Below, piece after piece: positions 24,297-32,990 of a DNA stretch of 45,843 nt. The DNA lies in contig CAMBPS010000020.1 in the NCBI GenBank assembly GCA_945869675.1, positions 1 through 45,843 on the forward strand. The letters are read 5' to 3'. The notes below the pieces were generated by a model. The model was not told the origin of the DNA. It saw only the letters and a list, made by a program, of their open reading frames with translations, and did no database searches. Origin of the DNA: Prosthecobacter debontii (lineage in GTDB: Bacteria; Verrucomicrobiota; Verrucomicrobiia; Verrucomicrobiales; Verrucomicrobiaceae). A program made the position numbers and the translations under genes. The stretch's first letter is position 1. Each line of letters opens with the position of its first letter.

Positions 24297-26450
24297 ATGA
24301 CAGACCTCGATATTCGTGAAATCCATCTCCTGCGCGGTCCTAATATCTGGGCCAATTATCCCGTGATGGAAGCCTGGGTCGATCTAGGAAGCCTGAAGGA
24401 TACGGGATCGGATGAGGTGCCAGGTTTTAATGAGCGGCTGAAAAACTGGCTGCCAGGCATGATTGACCACCGTTGCAGTGTGGGCGAGCGTGGCGGGTTC
24501 TTTCAGCGGCTGGATCGTGGGACCTATCCGGCGCACATCTTGGAACATGTGACGCTGGAGTTGCAGACGCTGGCGGGGCATCAGCTCGGCTTCGGTAAAG
24601 CGAGGGAGACCTGCATAGAAGGACTGTATAAGGTGATCGTTCGCTATCTCGACGAGGTGGTGGTGCAGGAATGTCTGCGCACAGCGCGCGAGCTGCTGCT
24701 GGCGGCTTATACGGGTGGAACTTATGACGTAGCGGCGGCAGTGACTCGCCTGCAGGAGGTGGTGGACCGCAATGCTCTGGGACCCAGCACGAAGGCCATC
24801 GTGGATGCAGCCAAGGAGCGCGGCATCCCTTGGCGCAGGCTTCAGGAAGGACGAAGCCTCATCCAGCTTGGCCAAGGGGCAAAACAGCGCCGCATCTGGA
24901 CGGCGGAGACGGATCGCACGGGGGCGATTGCAGAATACATCGCGCAGAACAAGGAGCTGACGCGCACTTTTTTAAAGCAAGCTGGGGTGCCAGTGCCGGA
25001 AGGCCGGATTGTCACAGACCCAGATGATGCCTGGGAGGCAGCGGAGGATGTGGGACTGCCCGTGGTGGTGAAACCGACGGATGCCAACCACGGGCGTGGT
25101 GTTTTCATTGATCTCAAGACGCGGGAGCAAGTCGTGGAGGCCTACCCTCAGGCGCTCAAGGAAGGAACCGGGGTCATGGTGGAGCGTTTTATTCCTGGAG
25201 TGGATCATCGACTGCTCGTCGTCGGCAGTGATTTGATCGCCGCTAGCCGAGGTGATCCTGCGATTGTCGTGGGAGATGGTGAGAGTTCCGTGGTTCAGCT
25301 CATCGAGTCGCAGCTCAACTCAGACCCGAGACGCGGCGAACTAGAAACCTGCCCATGGGATAAGATTGATACGGTGAAATGGGACCCGGTCATCCTCACC
25401 GATCTGCAAAATCAAGGCTACCAACCAGAGTCCGTGCCGCATGATGGTGAACGTGTGCTAGTGGCGCGCTTTGCCAACTGGGCCATCGACATTACCGATG
25501 CTGTTCACCCAAGCGTGCGTGACCATGTGGTGACGGCAGCGAAGGTGGCTGGTCTGGACATTTGCGGGGTGGATGTGGTGTGTGAAGACATTTCCCAATC
25601 TCTGGAAAAGCAAGGCGGGGCGATTGTGGAAATCAACGCCAGCCCAGGCCTGTTGATGCATTTAAAACCTGCGGTCGGACAGGTTCGCCCCGTGGGCGAA
25701 GCAATCATCAACATGCTTTTCCCCGATGGCGGAAATGGGCGAATCCCGCTGATCGGCATCACGGGAACGCATGGCAAAACCACCACGACGCGGCTTTTAG
25801 CTCACCTGTTGAAGGCAAGTGGACGATTCCTCGGTGTCTGCCACAGCGATGGTTTGCAGTTCGGCGAACGCCGGGTTGCATCCAAGCGAGGAGATCGACT
25901 TTTCGGCACGCAAGGGGTGCTGCTTCACCCGTGGACGGAGGTGGCCATCTGTGAGACGAGCGCGGAATCGATCATCCTCGAAGGCATGGGCTATGATCAC
26001 TGCCAGATCGGTGTGGTGCTGAATGTGGACACGGACCATCTGGGACTGGGCTACATGGAGACGATGGAGCAGATGACCAAGGTGAAGCGCTGCGTGGTGG
26101 ATGTGGTGTTACCGAGTGGCACCGCGGTTCTAAATGCCGCAGATTCCCATGTGGCGGGTATGGCCGAGTTCTGCAAAGGCAGCGTCCTGTTCTTTTCACG
26201 TTCGGCTGACCATGAGGCGCTCAAGGATCACCGGAGCAAAGGCGGCAAAGCGGTGCTAGTGCGCGATGCGGCCATCTGTCTAGCTGAGGGCGAAGCTGAA
26301 CGATCACTGATCACACTGAGTGAAATCGGCCTGCCTCACACAGGGCATTTTGTCTTTCAGATCGATAACCTCCTAGCCGCTACCGGAGCAGCCTGGGCTT
26401 ATGGGTTGAGCGATGCGCAGATCGCTTCTGGACTGAAGAGCTTTGAGTGA
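24297..26450 (+). CDS. Short cyanophycin-synthetase-like protein lacking the Mur-ligase C-terminal lobe
   Basis: A 717-residue homologue of CphA. The N-terminal domain has the family landmarks LLRGPNIWANYPV (11-23) and HILEHVTLELQTLAG (80-94). The ATP-grasp domain (about 220-470) includes VVVKPTDANHGRGV and IVEINASPGLLMHL. The Mur-ligase central domain has P-loop GTHGKTTTT (490-498) and NVDTDHLG. The protein ends at GLKSFE, just where the Mur-ligase C-terminal domain begins in the second synthetase homologue of this locus, so about 160 residues are absent. In CphA the ATP-grasp site adds Asp and the Mur-like site adds Arg; without the C-lobe the second activity is doubtful unless shared in a hetero-oligomer. 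Its stop is 3 bases from the convergent DUF5009 gene. Confidence 0.88.
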   Translation: MTDLDIREIHLLRGPNIWANYPVMEAWVDLGSLKDTGSDEVPGFNERLKNWLPGMIDHRCSVGERGGFFQRLDRGTYPAHILEHVTLELQTLAGHQLGFGKARETCIEGLYKVIVRYLDEVVVQECLRTARELLLAAYTGGTYDVAAAVTRLQEVVDRNALGPSTKAIVDAAKERGIPWRRLQEGRSLIQLGQGAKQRRIWTAETDRTGAIAEYIAQNKELTRTFLKQAGVPVPEGRIVTDPDDAWEAAEDVGLPVVVKPTDANHGRGVFIDLKTREQVVEAYPQALKEGTGVMVERFIPGVDHRLLVVGSDLIAASRGDPAIVVGDGESSVVQLIESQLNSDPRRGELETCPWDKIDTVKWDPVILTDLQNQGYQPESVPHDGERVLVARFANWAIDITDAVHPSVRDHVVTAAKVAGLDICGVDVVCEDISQSLEKQGGAIVEINASPGLLMHLKPAVGQVRPVGEAIINMLFPDGGNGRIPLIGITGTHGKTTTTRLLAHLLKASGRFLGVCHSDGLQFGERRVASKRGDRLFGTQGVLLHPWTEVAICETSAESIILEGMGYDHCQIGVVLNVDTDHLGLGYMETMEQMTKVKRCVVDVVLPSGTAVLNAADSHVAGMAEFCKGSVLFFSRSADHEALKDHRSKGGKAVLVRDAAICLAEGEAERSLITLSEIGLPHTGHFVFQIDNLLAATGAAWAYGLSDAQIASGLKSFE

Positions 26451-26453
26451 GGC

Positions 26454-27608
26454 TTAAAGTCGAAAGTAAAACTTGCGCCGATGCATGGCGAGCACGATTC
26501 CGAGTAAGATGATCAAGCTACAGGAGCCGATCATGACAGGCTGGAGCTCTGCGCCGAAAGTCTGAAAGATCTGGGCGCCGAGATGGCGCTCAAGGTTTTC
26601 GTGCAGGAAGTCTTCTAACAGATGTCGCAGCAAATAAAAGGCGAGCGAATTCATGCCAATGGCGACAAACAGCCATGACCAACGCCGCCACAAACGCACG
26701 TCGATGATGTGATGAAGAGCCGCGAGAATCAGAAAGCAACACCCGCCACTGAGAAAGACCCAGGCAGGAGTCCACAGGTGTTTCACGATGGGACAGATGC
26801 CTGCAAAGTGCAGTGCTAGGCTCGTAGCGATGAAGGCCAGGCCAAAGACGAGCAACCGTCGAGTGATAGCGGCTTGTTTGAGCCAGGTGCCGGCCATTAA
26901 ACCCAGGATCATCGTGGCGATGGTAGGAATGAAATTGAGCGTGGCGTAACCACCAAGGTAGCCGACATAAGGTCGCGAGCGAGGGAACTCATTGAGGAGC
27001 CAGCGGTCAAAAACCCAGCCCGCATTGCGATTGTGATTCCAATGCGCAAAGAATCCCTCGAAATCATGTTTCCAGCCTTCAGGGATGTTAAAAACGGAAG
27101 GGTCTGCATGGGGCGGCAACAGTGGATAGCAGACATAGATCAGCCAATGAGTGATCAATAAGCCAGCGAACCAAAACCAGCGCGTCGGCGAACCGCAAAA
27201 GGCGAGCGCAAACACGCACATGTAACCGAGACCCGTCTGCGTCAGTGTTTCATCAAAGGTCCAGTTTGTCATGGGCCGTCCTTGGCTGCGCAGGAAGATG
27301 CCCAGTAGAATGAGTGCCGTTGCACGCCATAAGGCATGAGCCGTCATGCTGAGCTTTGATTGACCTTTGCTAACTCGGGATGTGACAGAGAAGACCAGTG
27401 AAGCCCCCGTGAGAAAGGCAAAGGAAGGATGGATCAGATCATTGAGTGAGCAGCCAACCCAAGGAACATGAGACGAGTGAAAACCGATGAAACGCCACAA
27501 GGCACTGTCTGGGAAATGTAGAGCGACCTCATCAAGCTCCAGCAAACGCATGCCAACGAGGAACATGACAAGTCCCCGATAGACATCGAGAGAGGAAAGG
27601 CGCGGCAT
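26454..27608 (-). CDS. DUF5009 / NagX-like membrane acyltransferase
   Basis: A 384-residue polytopic membrane protein with about ten hydrophobic segments. The N-terminus (MPRLSSLDVYRGLVMFLVGMR) is the signature of the DUF5009 and heparan-alpha-glucosaminide N-acetyltransferase-like family, which moves acyl groups across the membrane onto sugars or amines. A conserved block follows (WVGCSLNDLIHPSFAFLTG), then the TALILLGIFLRS helix. ATG 27608 lies one base after the stop codon of the DUF1854 gene, so translation is coupled; an upstream in-frame start at 27671 would overlap DUF1854. Being the last gene after ABC and DUF1854 suggests that it modifies the same product, which is inference. Confidence 0.85.
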   Translation of the reverse strand: MPRLSSLDVYRGLVMFLVGMRLLELDEVALHFPDSALWRFIGFHSSHVPWVGCSLNDLIHPSFAFLTGASLVFSVTSRVSKGQSKLSMTAHALWRATALILLGIFLRSQGRPMTNWTFDETLTQTGLGYMCVFALAFCGSPTRWFWFAGLLITHWLIYVCYPLLPPHADPSVFNIPEGWKHDFEGFFAHWNHNRNAGWVFDRWLLNEFPRSRPYVGYLGGYATLNFIPTIATMILGLMAGTWLKQAAITRRLLVFGLAFIATSLALHFAGICPIVKHLWTPAWVFLSGGCCFLILAALHHIIDVRLWRRWSWLFVAIGMNSLAFYLLRHLLEDFLHENLERHLGAQIFQTFGAELQPVMIGSCSLIILLGIVLAMHRRKFYFRL

Positions 27609-27609
27609 C

Positions 27610-28032
27610 TCAATAGTAGCGTTCGAGCTTACGACGACTTTCACGATCCAAGTCAGCAACGTTTGGGACAAGATAACGAGTCGCTAGCTTATCGATAATG
27701 ACGATGCAGCCACCGCCTAGAGTTTGAATGCTTTCATCCGTCTCGATGCGGAAAGTGGTGGTGCCGCGATCGGTTTCAACGAACCAATCATGACCATCAT
27801 CGGCACGCGTGATGGCCATGATTCGGCGAATGACAGGCACGAAGTGTCGCCGGGCAAGTGCGGCATCCAGGGCGTCTCGCTGATCAGCCGCCAGGGCGGA
27901 TGGATCTTCAATGCAGGCAAGTTCCTGACCGCGCTCATCCAGTATGGCGATCCAATGCGCGGGATCGGTAAGCGGGAAAAGCCGCAGTGGACGCACGTTA
28001 GCGTTTTGGAGGATAGAAACGAGGTCGATCAT
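27610..28032 (-). CDS. DUF1854 protein, cyanophycin-locus associated
   Basis: A 140-residue soluble protein without signal peptide or membrane segment. It shows the DUF1854 pattern: an early LRLFPLTDPAHWIAI segment, ELACIEDPSAL, RHFVPVIRRI near the middle, WFVETDRGTTTFRIETDE, IIDKLATRYLVPNVADLDRESRRKLE at the C-terminus (two adjacent blocks). DUF1854 proteins are known to me as partners of an ABC exporter beside cyanophycin synthetases in Betaproteobacteria. The molecular role is unknown. The start ATG overlaps the ABC stop codon (ATGA), and its own stop is one base before the acyltransferase start: three genes in one coupled unit. Confidence 0.85.
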   Translation of the reverse strand: MIDLVSILQNANVRPLRLFPLTDPAHWIAILDERGQELACIEDPSALAADQRDALDAALARRHFVPVIRRIMAITRADDGHDWFVETDRGTTTFRIETDESIQTLGGGCIVIIDKLATRYLVPNVADLDRESRRKLERYY

Positions 28033-30209
28033 GCGGCATTCACCTCCACCATGGCCTGATGCAGTCGCGCATAAGTGCCGCTGCGGCTCATGAGTTCTTC
28101 ATGTGATCCCATTTCACTGATGATGCCATGTTCGACCACCACCAGCCGGTTAGCTTTTCTCAGGGTGCCCAGACGATGAGCAATGGCAATGGTCGTGCGT
28201 CCTTTGACCAGGTGATCCAGAGCTGCCTGGATTTCGCGTTCGGTTTCGGTGTCCACTGACGAGGTCGCTTCATCCAGGATCAGGATGGCCGGATTGATGA
28301 GCAAAGCACGAGCGATGCTGATGCGCTGACGCTCGCCTCCGGAGAGCTGCTGACCGCGCTCGCCGACGGTGGAGTCGTAGGCGTCAGCAAGCTTCATGAT
28401 GAAGTCGTGAGCGCGTGCAGCCTTGGCCGCGGCAATGATTTCAGCACGAGTCGCCTCAGGTTTACCATAGGCGATATTTTCAGCGATGGTGCCAAAGAAG
28501 AGGTAGGGCTCCTGCAACACGAGTCCGAGATTGCGACGATAGTCGATGACATCCATCTCCCGCAGGTCATGGCCATCCACGAGGATGGCTCCCTCGCTGA
28601 CATCAAAAAAACGACAGGCAAGATTGACTAAAGTGGTCTTGCCCGCACCGCTGGGGCCGACGAGACCAATCATCTCACCAGGGGCAATCTTTAGATCCAT
28701 GCCACGGATGATCTGTCGTGAACCATGCCGGAATTTGATGCCACGAAACTCGATCTCGCCACTGAGACGGCCGACTTTGAGCGAACCCGACGTGATCGGC
28801 ATATCGGGCTTCACGTCGAGGATGTCGAAGATCCGATGCGCGCTCGCGGCGGCGCGCTGAGCCGACGCGACAAAGCGGCTCATCGAGTCGAGCCTGCCAT
28901 AGAATTTTCCCACGTAGAGCACAAAACCTGTGAGCACACCGACAGTTGTGTTTCCGTGCACCACGCTCCAAGCACCGACCCCCCAAACCACGAACAATCC
29001 AATGTCTGTGAGCAAATAGATCGTGGGTTCAAAGAAGGACCAAGTGCGGTTCACCCGGTCATTGGTATCGAAAATATGCTGATCCTGAACACGGAAGCGC
29101 TCAATCTCACGCTGCTCTTGAGCGAACGCTTTGACGACGCGCACGCCGGGGATGGTATCAGAAAGCACGCTATTCATCGCACTCCAAGCACGACTGGCAG
29201 CAGCAAAACCGCCACGTAGATTGCCCCGCACCCACTGCACCAACCATGCGACGACGGGTAGAGGACCCAACGCAGCGAGAGCTAGCATTGGATTGAGTTG
29301 AAACAAGATCACCGCTGTGAACAGGATGGTCAGAACATCGCAGGCGAAGTCGATGAAGTTGATCGAAATGAAGAGCGAGATGTTATCTGTGTCCGAACCG
29401 ATTCGGGAGATGAGATCGCCAGTGCGCTTTTTATTAAAGTAGGTGAGCGATAACTTCTGAAGGTGCTCAAAGGTAGCACGGCGCATATGACTGGTGACAC
29501 GTTCGGCCACGCGCGAGATGACGTAGGTGGTGGCCCATTTGAGAATCCACGTCAGCAACGCTGCAGCGGCCAGCATGAGCATGAAGCGATAAACACGACT
29601 GATCTGCACTTCCTGCGACACGCTTTGCAGTGGGATCAGCACGTCATCGACCAGAGACATGGTCAGCCATGGACCAATCAAGCCAGCAGCGGTGCTAGCG
29701 ACAGTGAGCGTAAACCCGAGAAGCATCAGCTGATACCAATGGCTGGAAAATTGAAGCAGGCGGGCCAAAGGTTTGCCTGCGGAAACTGTGCGGACGGGTT
29801 CTTCAGCGGTGAAAACGTCATCGTCATCTTCGCAGGCCTCACTTTCAGAGGTTGCGATGCCGCGTTGCTCCTTGAATTTCGCCAGGAATGCCTCGACATC
29901 CCGCAAATGGCCTGAAGTGATCCTCCCATGCCACACACTCGATTCTGCCTGCATCAGGTGGATGGCGGCAGTGGCCCCCATCTCTTCCAGCTTCAAATCA
30001 TCCACGTCTTTAAGCTTCCAGGCATGGGAGCTGCCAGACTCGACATGCAGAAGTCGTGCGCTGGTAAGCACCATGAGTCCGCTGTGGAAGTGCAGGCTGG
30101 TATCAAGGTCGATGAACAGTCTAGCTATCAGGCGTTCTCCTTGGGCCAATCGCTTTTCAGCTTGCTGGAGCAGGGTTTCGTGAATTTCGCTGGGATTTCG
30201 GGTGGCCAA
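28029..30209 (-). CDS. ABC exporter (fused permease-ATPase), cyanophycin-locus associated
   Basis: A 726-residue half-transporter. Residues 1-150 are an unusual cytoplasmic extension with a PH/GRAM-like beta pattern (LMVLTSARLLHVE, WKLKDVDDLKLEE) and an acidic linker. The six-helix exporter domain spans about 155-445, with the ABC-exporter coupling segment FNKKRTGDLISRIGSDTD. The ATPase domain has Walker A GPSGAGKT (518-525), signature LSGGE (622-626), Walker B LILDEATS and a switch His in IAHRLG. It probably works as a homodimer exporting a hydrophobic or peptidic substrate. It is first in the unit with DUF1854 and DUF5009. The start codon is TTG at 30209, without a clear ribosome binding site, so the exact start is uncertain. 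Confidence 0.9.
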   Translation of the reverse strand: MATRNPSEIHETLLQQAEKRLAQGERLIARLFIDLDTSLHFHSGLMVLTSARLLHVESGSSHAWKLKDVDDLKLEEMGATAAIHLMQAESSVWHGRITSGHLRDVEAFLAKFKEQRGIATSESEACEDDDDVFTAEEPVRTVSAGKPLARLLQFSSHWYQLMLLGFTLTVASTAAGLIGPWLTMSLVDDVLIPLQSVSQEVQISRVYRFMLMLAAAALLTWILKWATTYVISRVAERVTSHMRRATFEHLQKLSLTYFNKKRTGDLISRIGSDTDNISLFISINFIDFACDVLTILFTAVILFQLNPMLALAALGPLPVVAWLVQWVRGNLRGGFAAASRAWSAMNSVLSDTIPGVRVVKAFAQEQREIERFRVQDQHIFDTNDRVNRTWSFFEPTIYLLTDIGLFVVWGVGAWSVVHGNTTVGVLTGFVLYVGKFYGRLDSMSRFVASAQRAAASAHRIFDILDVKPDMPITSGSLKVGRLSGEIEFRGIKFRHGSRQIIRGMDLKIAPGEMIGLVGPSGAGKTTLVNLACRFFDVSEGAILVDGHDLREMDVIDYRRNLGLVLQEPYLFFGTIAENIAYGKPEATRAEIIAAAKAARAHDFIMKLADAYDSTVGERGQQLSGGERQRISIARALLINPAILILDEATSSVDTETEREIQAALDHLVKGRTTIAIAHRLGTLRKANRLVVVEHGIISEMGSHEELMSRSGTYARLHQAMVEVNAA

Positions 30210-30345
30210 AAGGGAATGAGGAAAATGAAAGGCGACAGTCAGTTGATTGTAGGACTTGTCAATCTAACGACCTGCGTTGATTTCCAGTGTAAGAAGGAAT
30301 AGAGCTTCTCGTTGCCTATCTTCACTTTCCCTTTGACCCTGCCTC
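30210..30345. promoter_or_regulatory. Divergent control region between ABC exporter and second cphA-like gene
   Basis: This 136-base gap must hold promoters for both directions. No strong -35/-10 pair is evident. A GTCAG (30238), GTAGG (30249) and GTCAA (30258) series with 11- and 9-bp steps weakly resembles the repeated operator seen upstream of the two-component operon. Confidence 0.3.
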
Positions 30346-32985
30346 ATGCGATGGGCATTTCAGCATCGCATCCTCCTCTGCTTGTCTTCCATCCTCTCTT
30401 CCTGCGAAATTCGATCGACTCTCACCCACAAAATAAATGCCTTGCGCGGGCCAAACGTATGGAGTCGCGATACCATGTTGGAATGTTGGATCGAATTTCC
30501 TCGGTTGAGCGGCGTGGTTGCGAACTGGAAGGACTGGCTCATTTCCTGGCTACCAAGCCTTGAAGTGCCGGTGCGTAAACTTGGTGAGCCAGACGTGCAG
30601 ACTCTCGCCAGTCTTCTCAAGCTGATCACGTTGCATCTTCAGAATCGCACTGATTGGCAGGTCAGCTTCGGCAAAGTGATGCCCACGGCTGATCCTTGCG
30701 TGTTACGTATCATCACACCGTTTGATGAAGAAGCCGTGGCTCGCGCCGCTTTCCAACTCGCGCGGCAAGTGATTGACTCCGCGCTATGGGGACAGGTTTT
30801 CGATGTCAACGCAGCGATCCTGGAATTGCGAGATCTTGCACAAGATGTCAGTCTTGGCCCTAGCACAAGGGCGATGGTGGACGCCGCGAAGCTACGCGGT
30901 ATTCCTGTGCGCCGGCTCACCGAAGGCAGTCTCGTTCAGCTCGGCTGGGGCGTGAAACAAAAGAAAATTCTTGCGGCAGCGACCAGTCAGACCAGCGCCA
31001 TCTCAGAGGACATCGTGCAGGACAAAGACCTGACGCGCCGTCTTTTAAATGAAGTCGGTTTGCCAGTGCCGCAAGGTCGCCCCGTGAAGTCCGCCGATGA
31101 TGCCTGGGTGGCCGCCAATGAGATTGGCTTGCCCGTCGTCGTGAAACCACTGGACGGCAATCAAGGGCGTGGCGTGGCATTGAACCTCTACACCCGGGAG
31201 CAAATCACCACAGCTTACGCAGCAGCCTTTGCTGAGAGTGATTCAGTGCTCGTCGAGCAGTTCGCGGAGGGTGAAGATTACCGCCTCTTGGTCATCGGAC
31301 GCGAACTCATCGCCGCTTCTCGCCGCCATCCTGCCCATGTCATTGGCGATGGCCAGCACAGCATTCAGGAGCTGGTCGCTGAAAAAAATCGCGACCCACG
31401 TCGTGCCTCAGATCATGCGGCCGCACTGAGTAAGATCCGAATTGATGCCGTGGCTGTGGCTGTTCTGGCAGAGCAAGACTGCACGCCCGATTCGGTGCCA
31501 GAAAAGGGACGCATGATACTCATTCGTCGCAATGCGAATCTTAGCACGGGTGGCACCGCGGTCGATTGCACGGCTGAAGTTCATCCCACGATCTGCGCTG
31601 CGGCGATCGAAGCTGCGCAAACTGTCGGCCTTGATATTTGTGGTATCGACATGATCGCACCAGACATCAGTGCGCCACTCAGTCCGCGCAATGGAGTCAT
31701 CATTGAACTGAATGCCCGCCCCGGTCTGCGCATGCACTTGTATCCCTCTGAGGGTGAACCTAGGCCGGTCGGTAAAGCCGTGATCGACACGATGTTTGCC
31801 GCTGATTGCAACGGGCGGATCCCCATCGTCGCCGTGACTGGCGTGAATGGTAAAACGACCACCACACGTTTCATCGCTCATTTGCTCAGCCAAAAGGGTT
31901 GGTGTGTCGGGCTCACCAGCACTGATGGCGTCTTTGTGGGTTCCCGAATGATCGATAGCGGTGATTGCAGTGGACCTAAAAGCGCCCGCAGCATTCTCTC
32001 CTTTCCCCTTTGCGATGCCGCAGTTCTCGAAACGGCTCGTGGTGGCATATTGCGGGAAGGCCTGGCCTTTGACCAATGCGACGTCGCCGTGGTTACCAAT
32101 ATCGGAACAGGGGACCATCTTGGAATCCATGAGATCGATACACCTGAGCAGCTAGCAGAAGTCAAGCAGTGCATCGTCGCCGCTATTTCCGAGACTGGCA
32201 GCGCCGTGCTCAATGCTGCCGATCCATTGGTGGTCAAAATGGCGGAGACGTATCTGCGAAGAACGATCTTCTTTGCTCAAGATGGTGGCCATGCAGTGAT
32301 CACCCAACATCGCCTTCAGGGTGGAAGGGTCATCTTTGTCCGCGACGGTCAGATCATCCGCGCGACCGGACCCAAAGAAGAGGTTTTCATGCCTCTGCGT
32401 GAAATCCCTCTCACGCATGAAGGTCGCATTGGCTTTCAAATCGAGAACACGCTAGCCGCTGTCGCTGCGGCCTGGTCACTGCATGTCGATGATGACCTGA
32501 TTCGCCAAGGTGCGCGAACTTTTATTCCGAGCATGGATCAAAACGCCGGTCGCTTTAACGTGCTCGACCTCATGGGCATCACGGTCATTGTGGATTACGG
32601 ACACAACGTCGATGCTCTCCGTGCTTTGCTTGATGGATTGCGCCAGTTTGCCAATCAACGTCGCATTGTTGTTTATACCTCTGCGGGTGACCGCCGCGAC
32701 TCGGACATCATTGAGCAAGGCCGAATACTGGGTGCCGAATTTGACGAAGCTTGGCTATACGAGGGCGATTACGTTCGCGGTCGTGAGTCTGGAGAAATCA
32801 TGCGCCTCATCGCTACAGGCCTCGAAGGCTCTGAGCGAACCAAGCGCGTTGAGTGCATCCTTGGGCATCTCAAAGCCGTCGATCTTGCACTCACGTCCGC
32901 TAAAGCAGGCGACTTAGTGATGATCCAGGCCGATACAGCTGACGAAACAGTTCAGCATCTCAAAGACCATTACAGCGCCAAGTGA
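30346..32985 (+). CDS. Full-length cyanophycin-synthetase-like protein
   Basis: A CphA homologue with all three modules: a divergent N-terminal domain (RGPNVWS at 34-40 of the frame), ATP-grasp (about 228-490, VVVKPLDGNQGRGV and IIELNARPGLRMHL) and complete Mur ligase with P-loop GVNGKTTTT (499-507), VTNIGTGDHLG, and a C-terminal lobe (about 720-879) with DYGHNVDAL and TSAGDRRD. CphA polymerises Asp with Arg side branches from ATP. The start is unclear: ATG 30346 gives about 20 residues unlike the family; TTG 30382 or ATT 30409 would align better with the short homologue at 24297. Its stop lies 5 bases before the convergent esterase gene. No cyanophycinase is present in the window. Confidence 0.88.
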   Translation: MRWAFQHRILLCLSSILSSCEIRSTLTHKINALRGPNVWSRDTMLECWIEFPRLSGVVANWKDWLISWLPSLEVPVRKLGEPDVQTLASLLKLITLHLQNRTDWQVSFGKVMPTADPCVLRIITPFDEEAVARAAFQLARQVIDSALWGQVFDVNAAILELRDLAQDVSLGPSTRAMVDAAKLRGIPVRRLTEGSLVQLGWGVKQKKILAAATSQTSAISEDIVQDKDLTRRLLNEVGLPVPQGRPVKSADDAWVAANEIGLPVVVKPLDGNQGRGVALNLYTREQITTAYAAAFAESDSVLVEQFAEGEDYRLLVIGRELIAASRRHPAHVIGDGQHSIQELVAEKNRDPRRASDHAAALSKIRIDAVAVAVLAEQDCTPDSVPEKGRMILIRRNANLSTGGTAVDCTAEVHPTICAAAIEAAQTVGLDICGIDMIAPDISAPLSPRNGVIIELNARPGLRMHLYPSEGEPRPVGKAVIDTMFAADCNGRIPIVAVTGVNGKTTTTRFIAHLLSQKGWCVGLTSTDGVFVGSRMIDSGDCSGPKSARSILSFPLCDAAVLETARGGILREGLAFDQCDVAVVTNIGTGDHLGIHEIDTPEQLAEVKQCIVAAISETGSAVLNAADPLVVKMAETYLRRTIFFAQDGGHAVITQHRLQGGRVIFVRDGQIIRATGPKEEVFMPLREIPLTHEGRIGFQIENTLAAVAAAWSLHVDDDLIRQGARTFIPSMDQNAGRFNVLDLMGITVIVDYGHNVDALRALLDGLRQFANQRRIVVYTSAGDRRDSDIIEQGRILGAEFDEAWLYEGDYVRGRESGEIMRLIATGLEGSERTKRVECILGHLKAVDLALTSAKAGDLVMIQADTADETVQHLKDHYSAK

Positions 32986-32990
32986 GCAGA

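Noticed and set aside
31408..32130. Minus-strand open frame of 240 codons opposite the full-length cphA-like gene
   Set aside because: It covers the P-loop region of a well-supported plus-strand gene and has no domain of its own.
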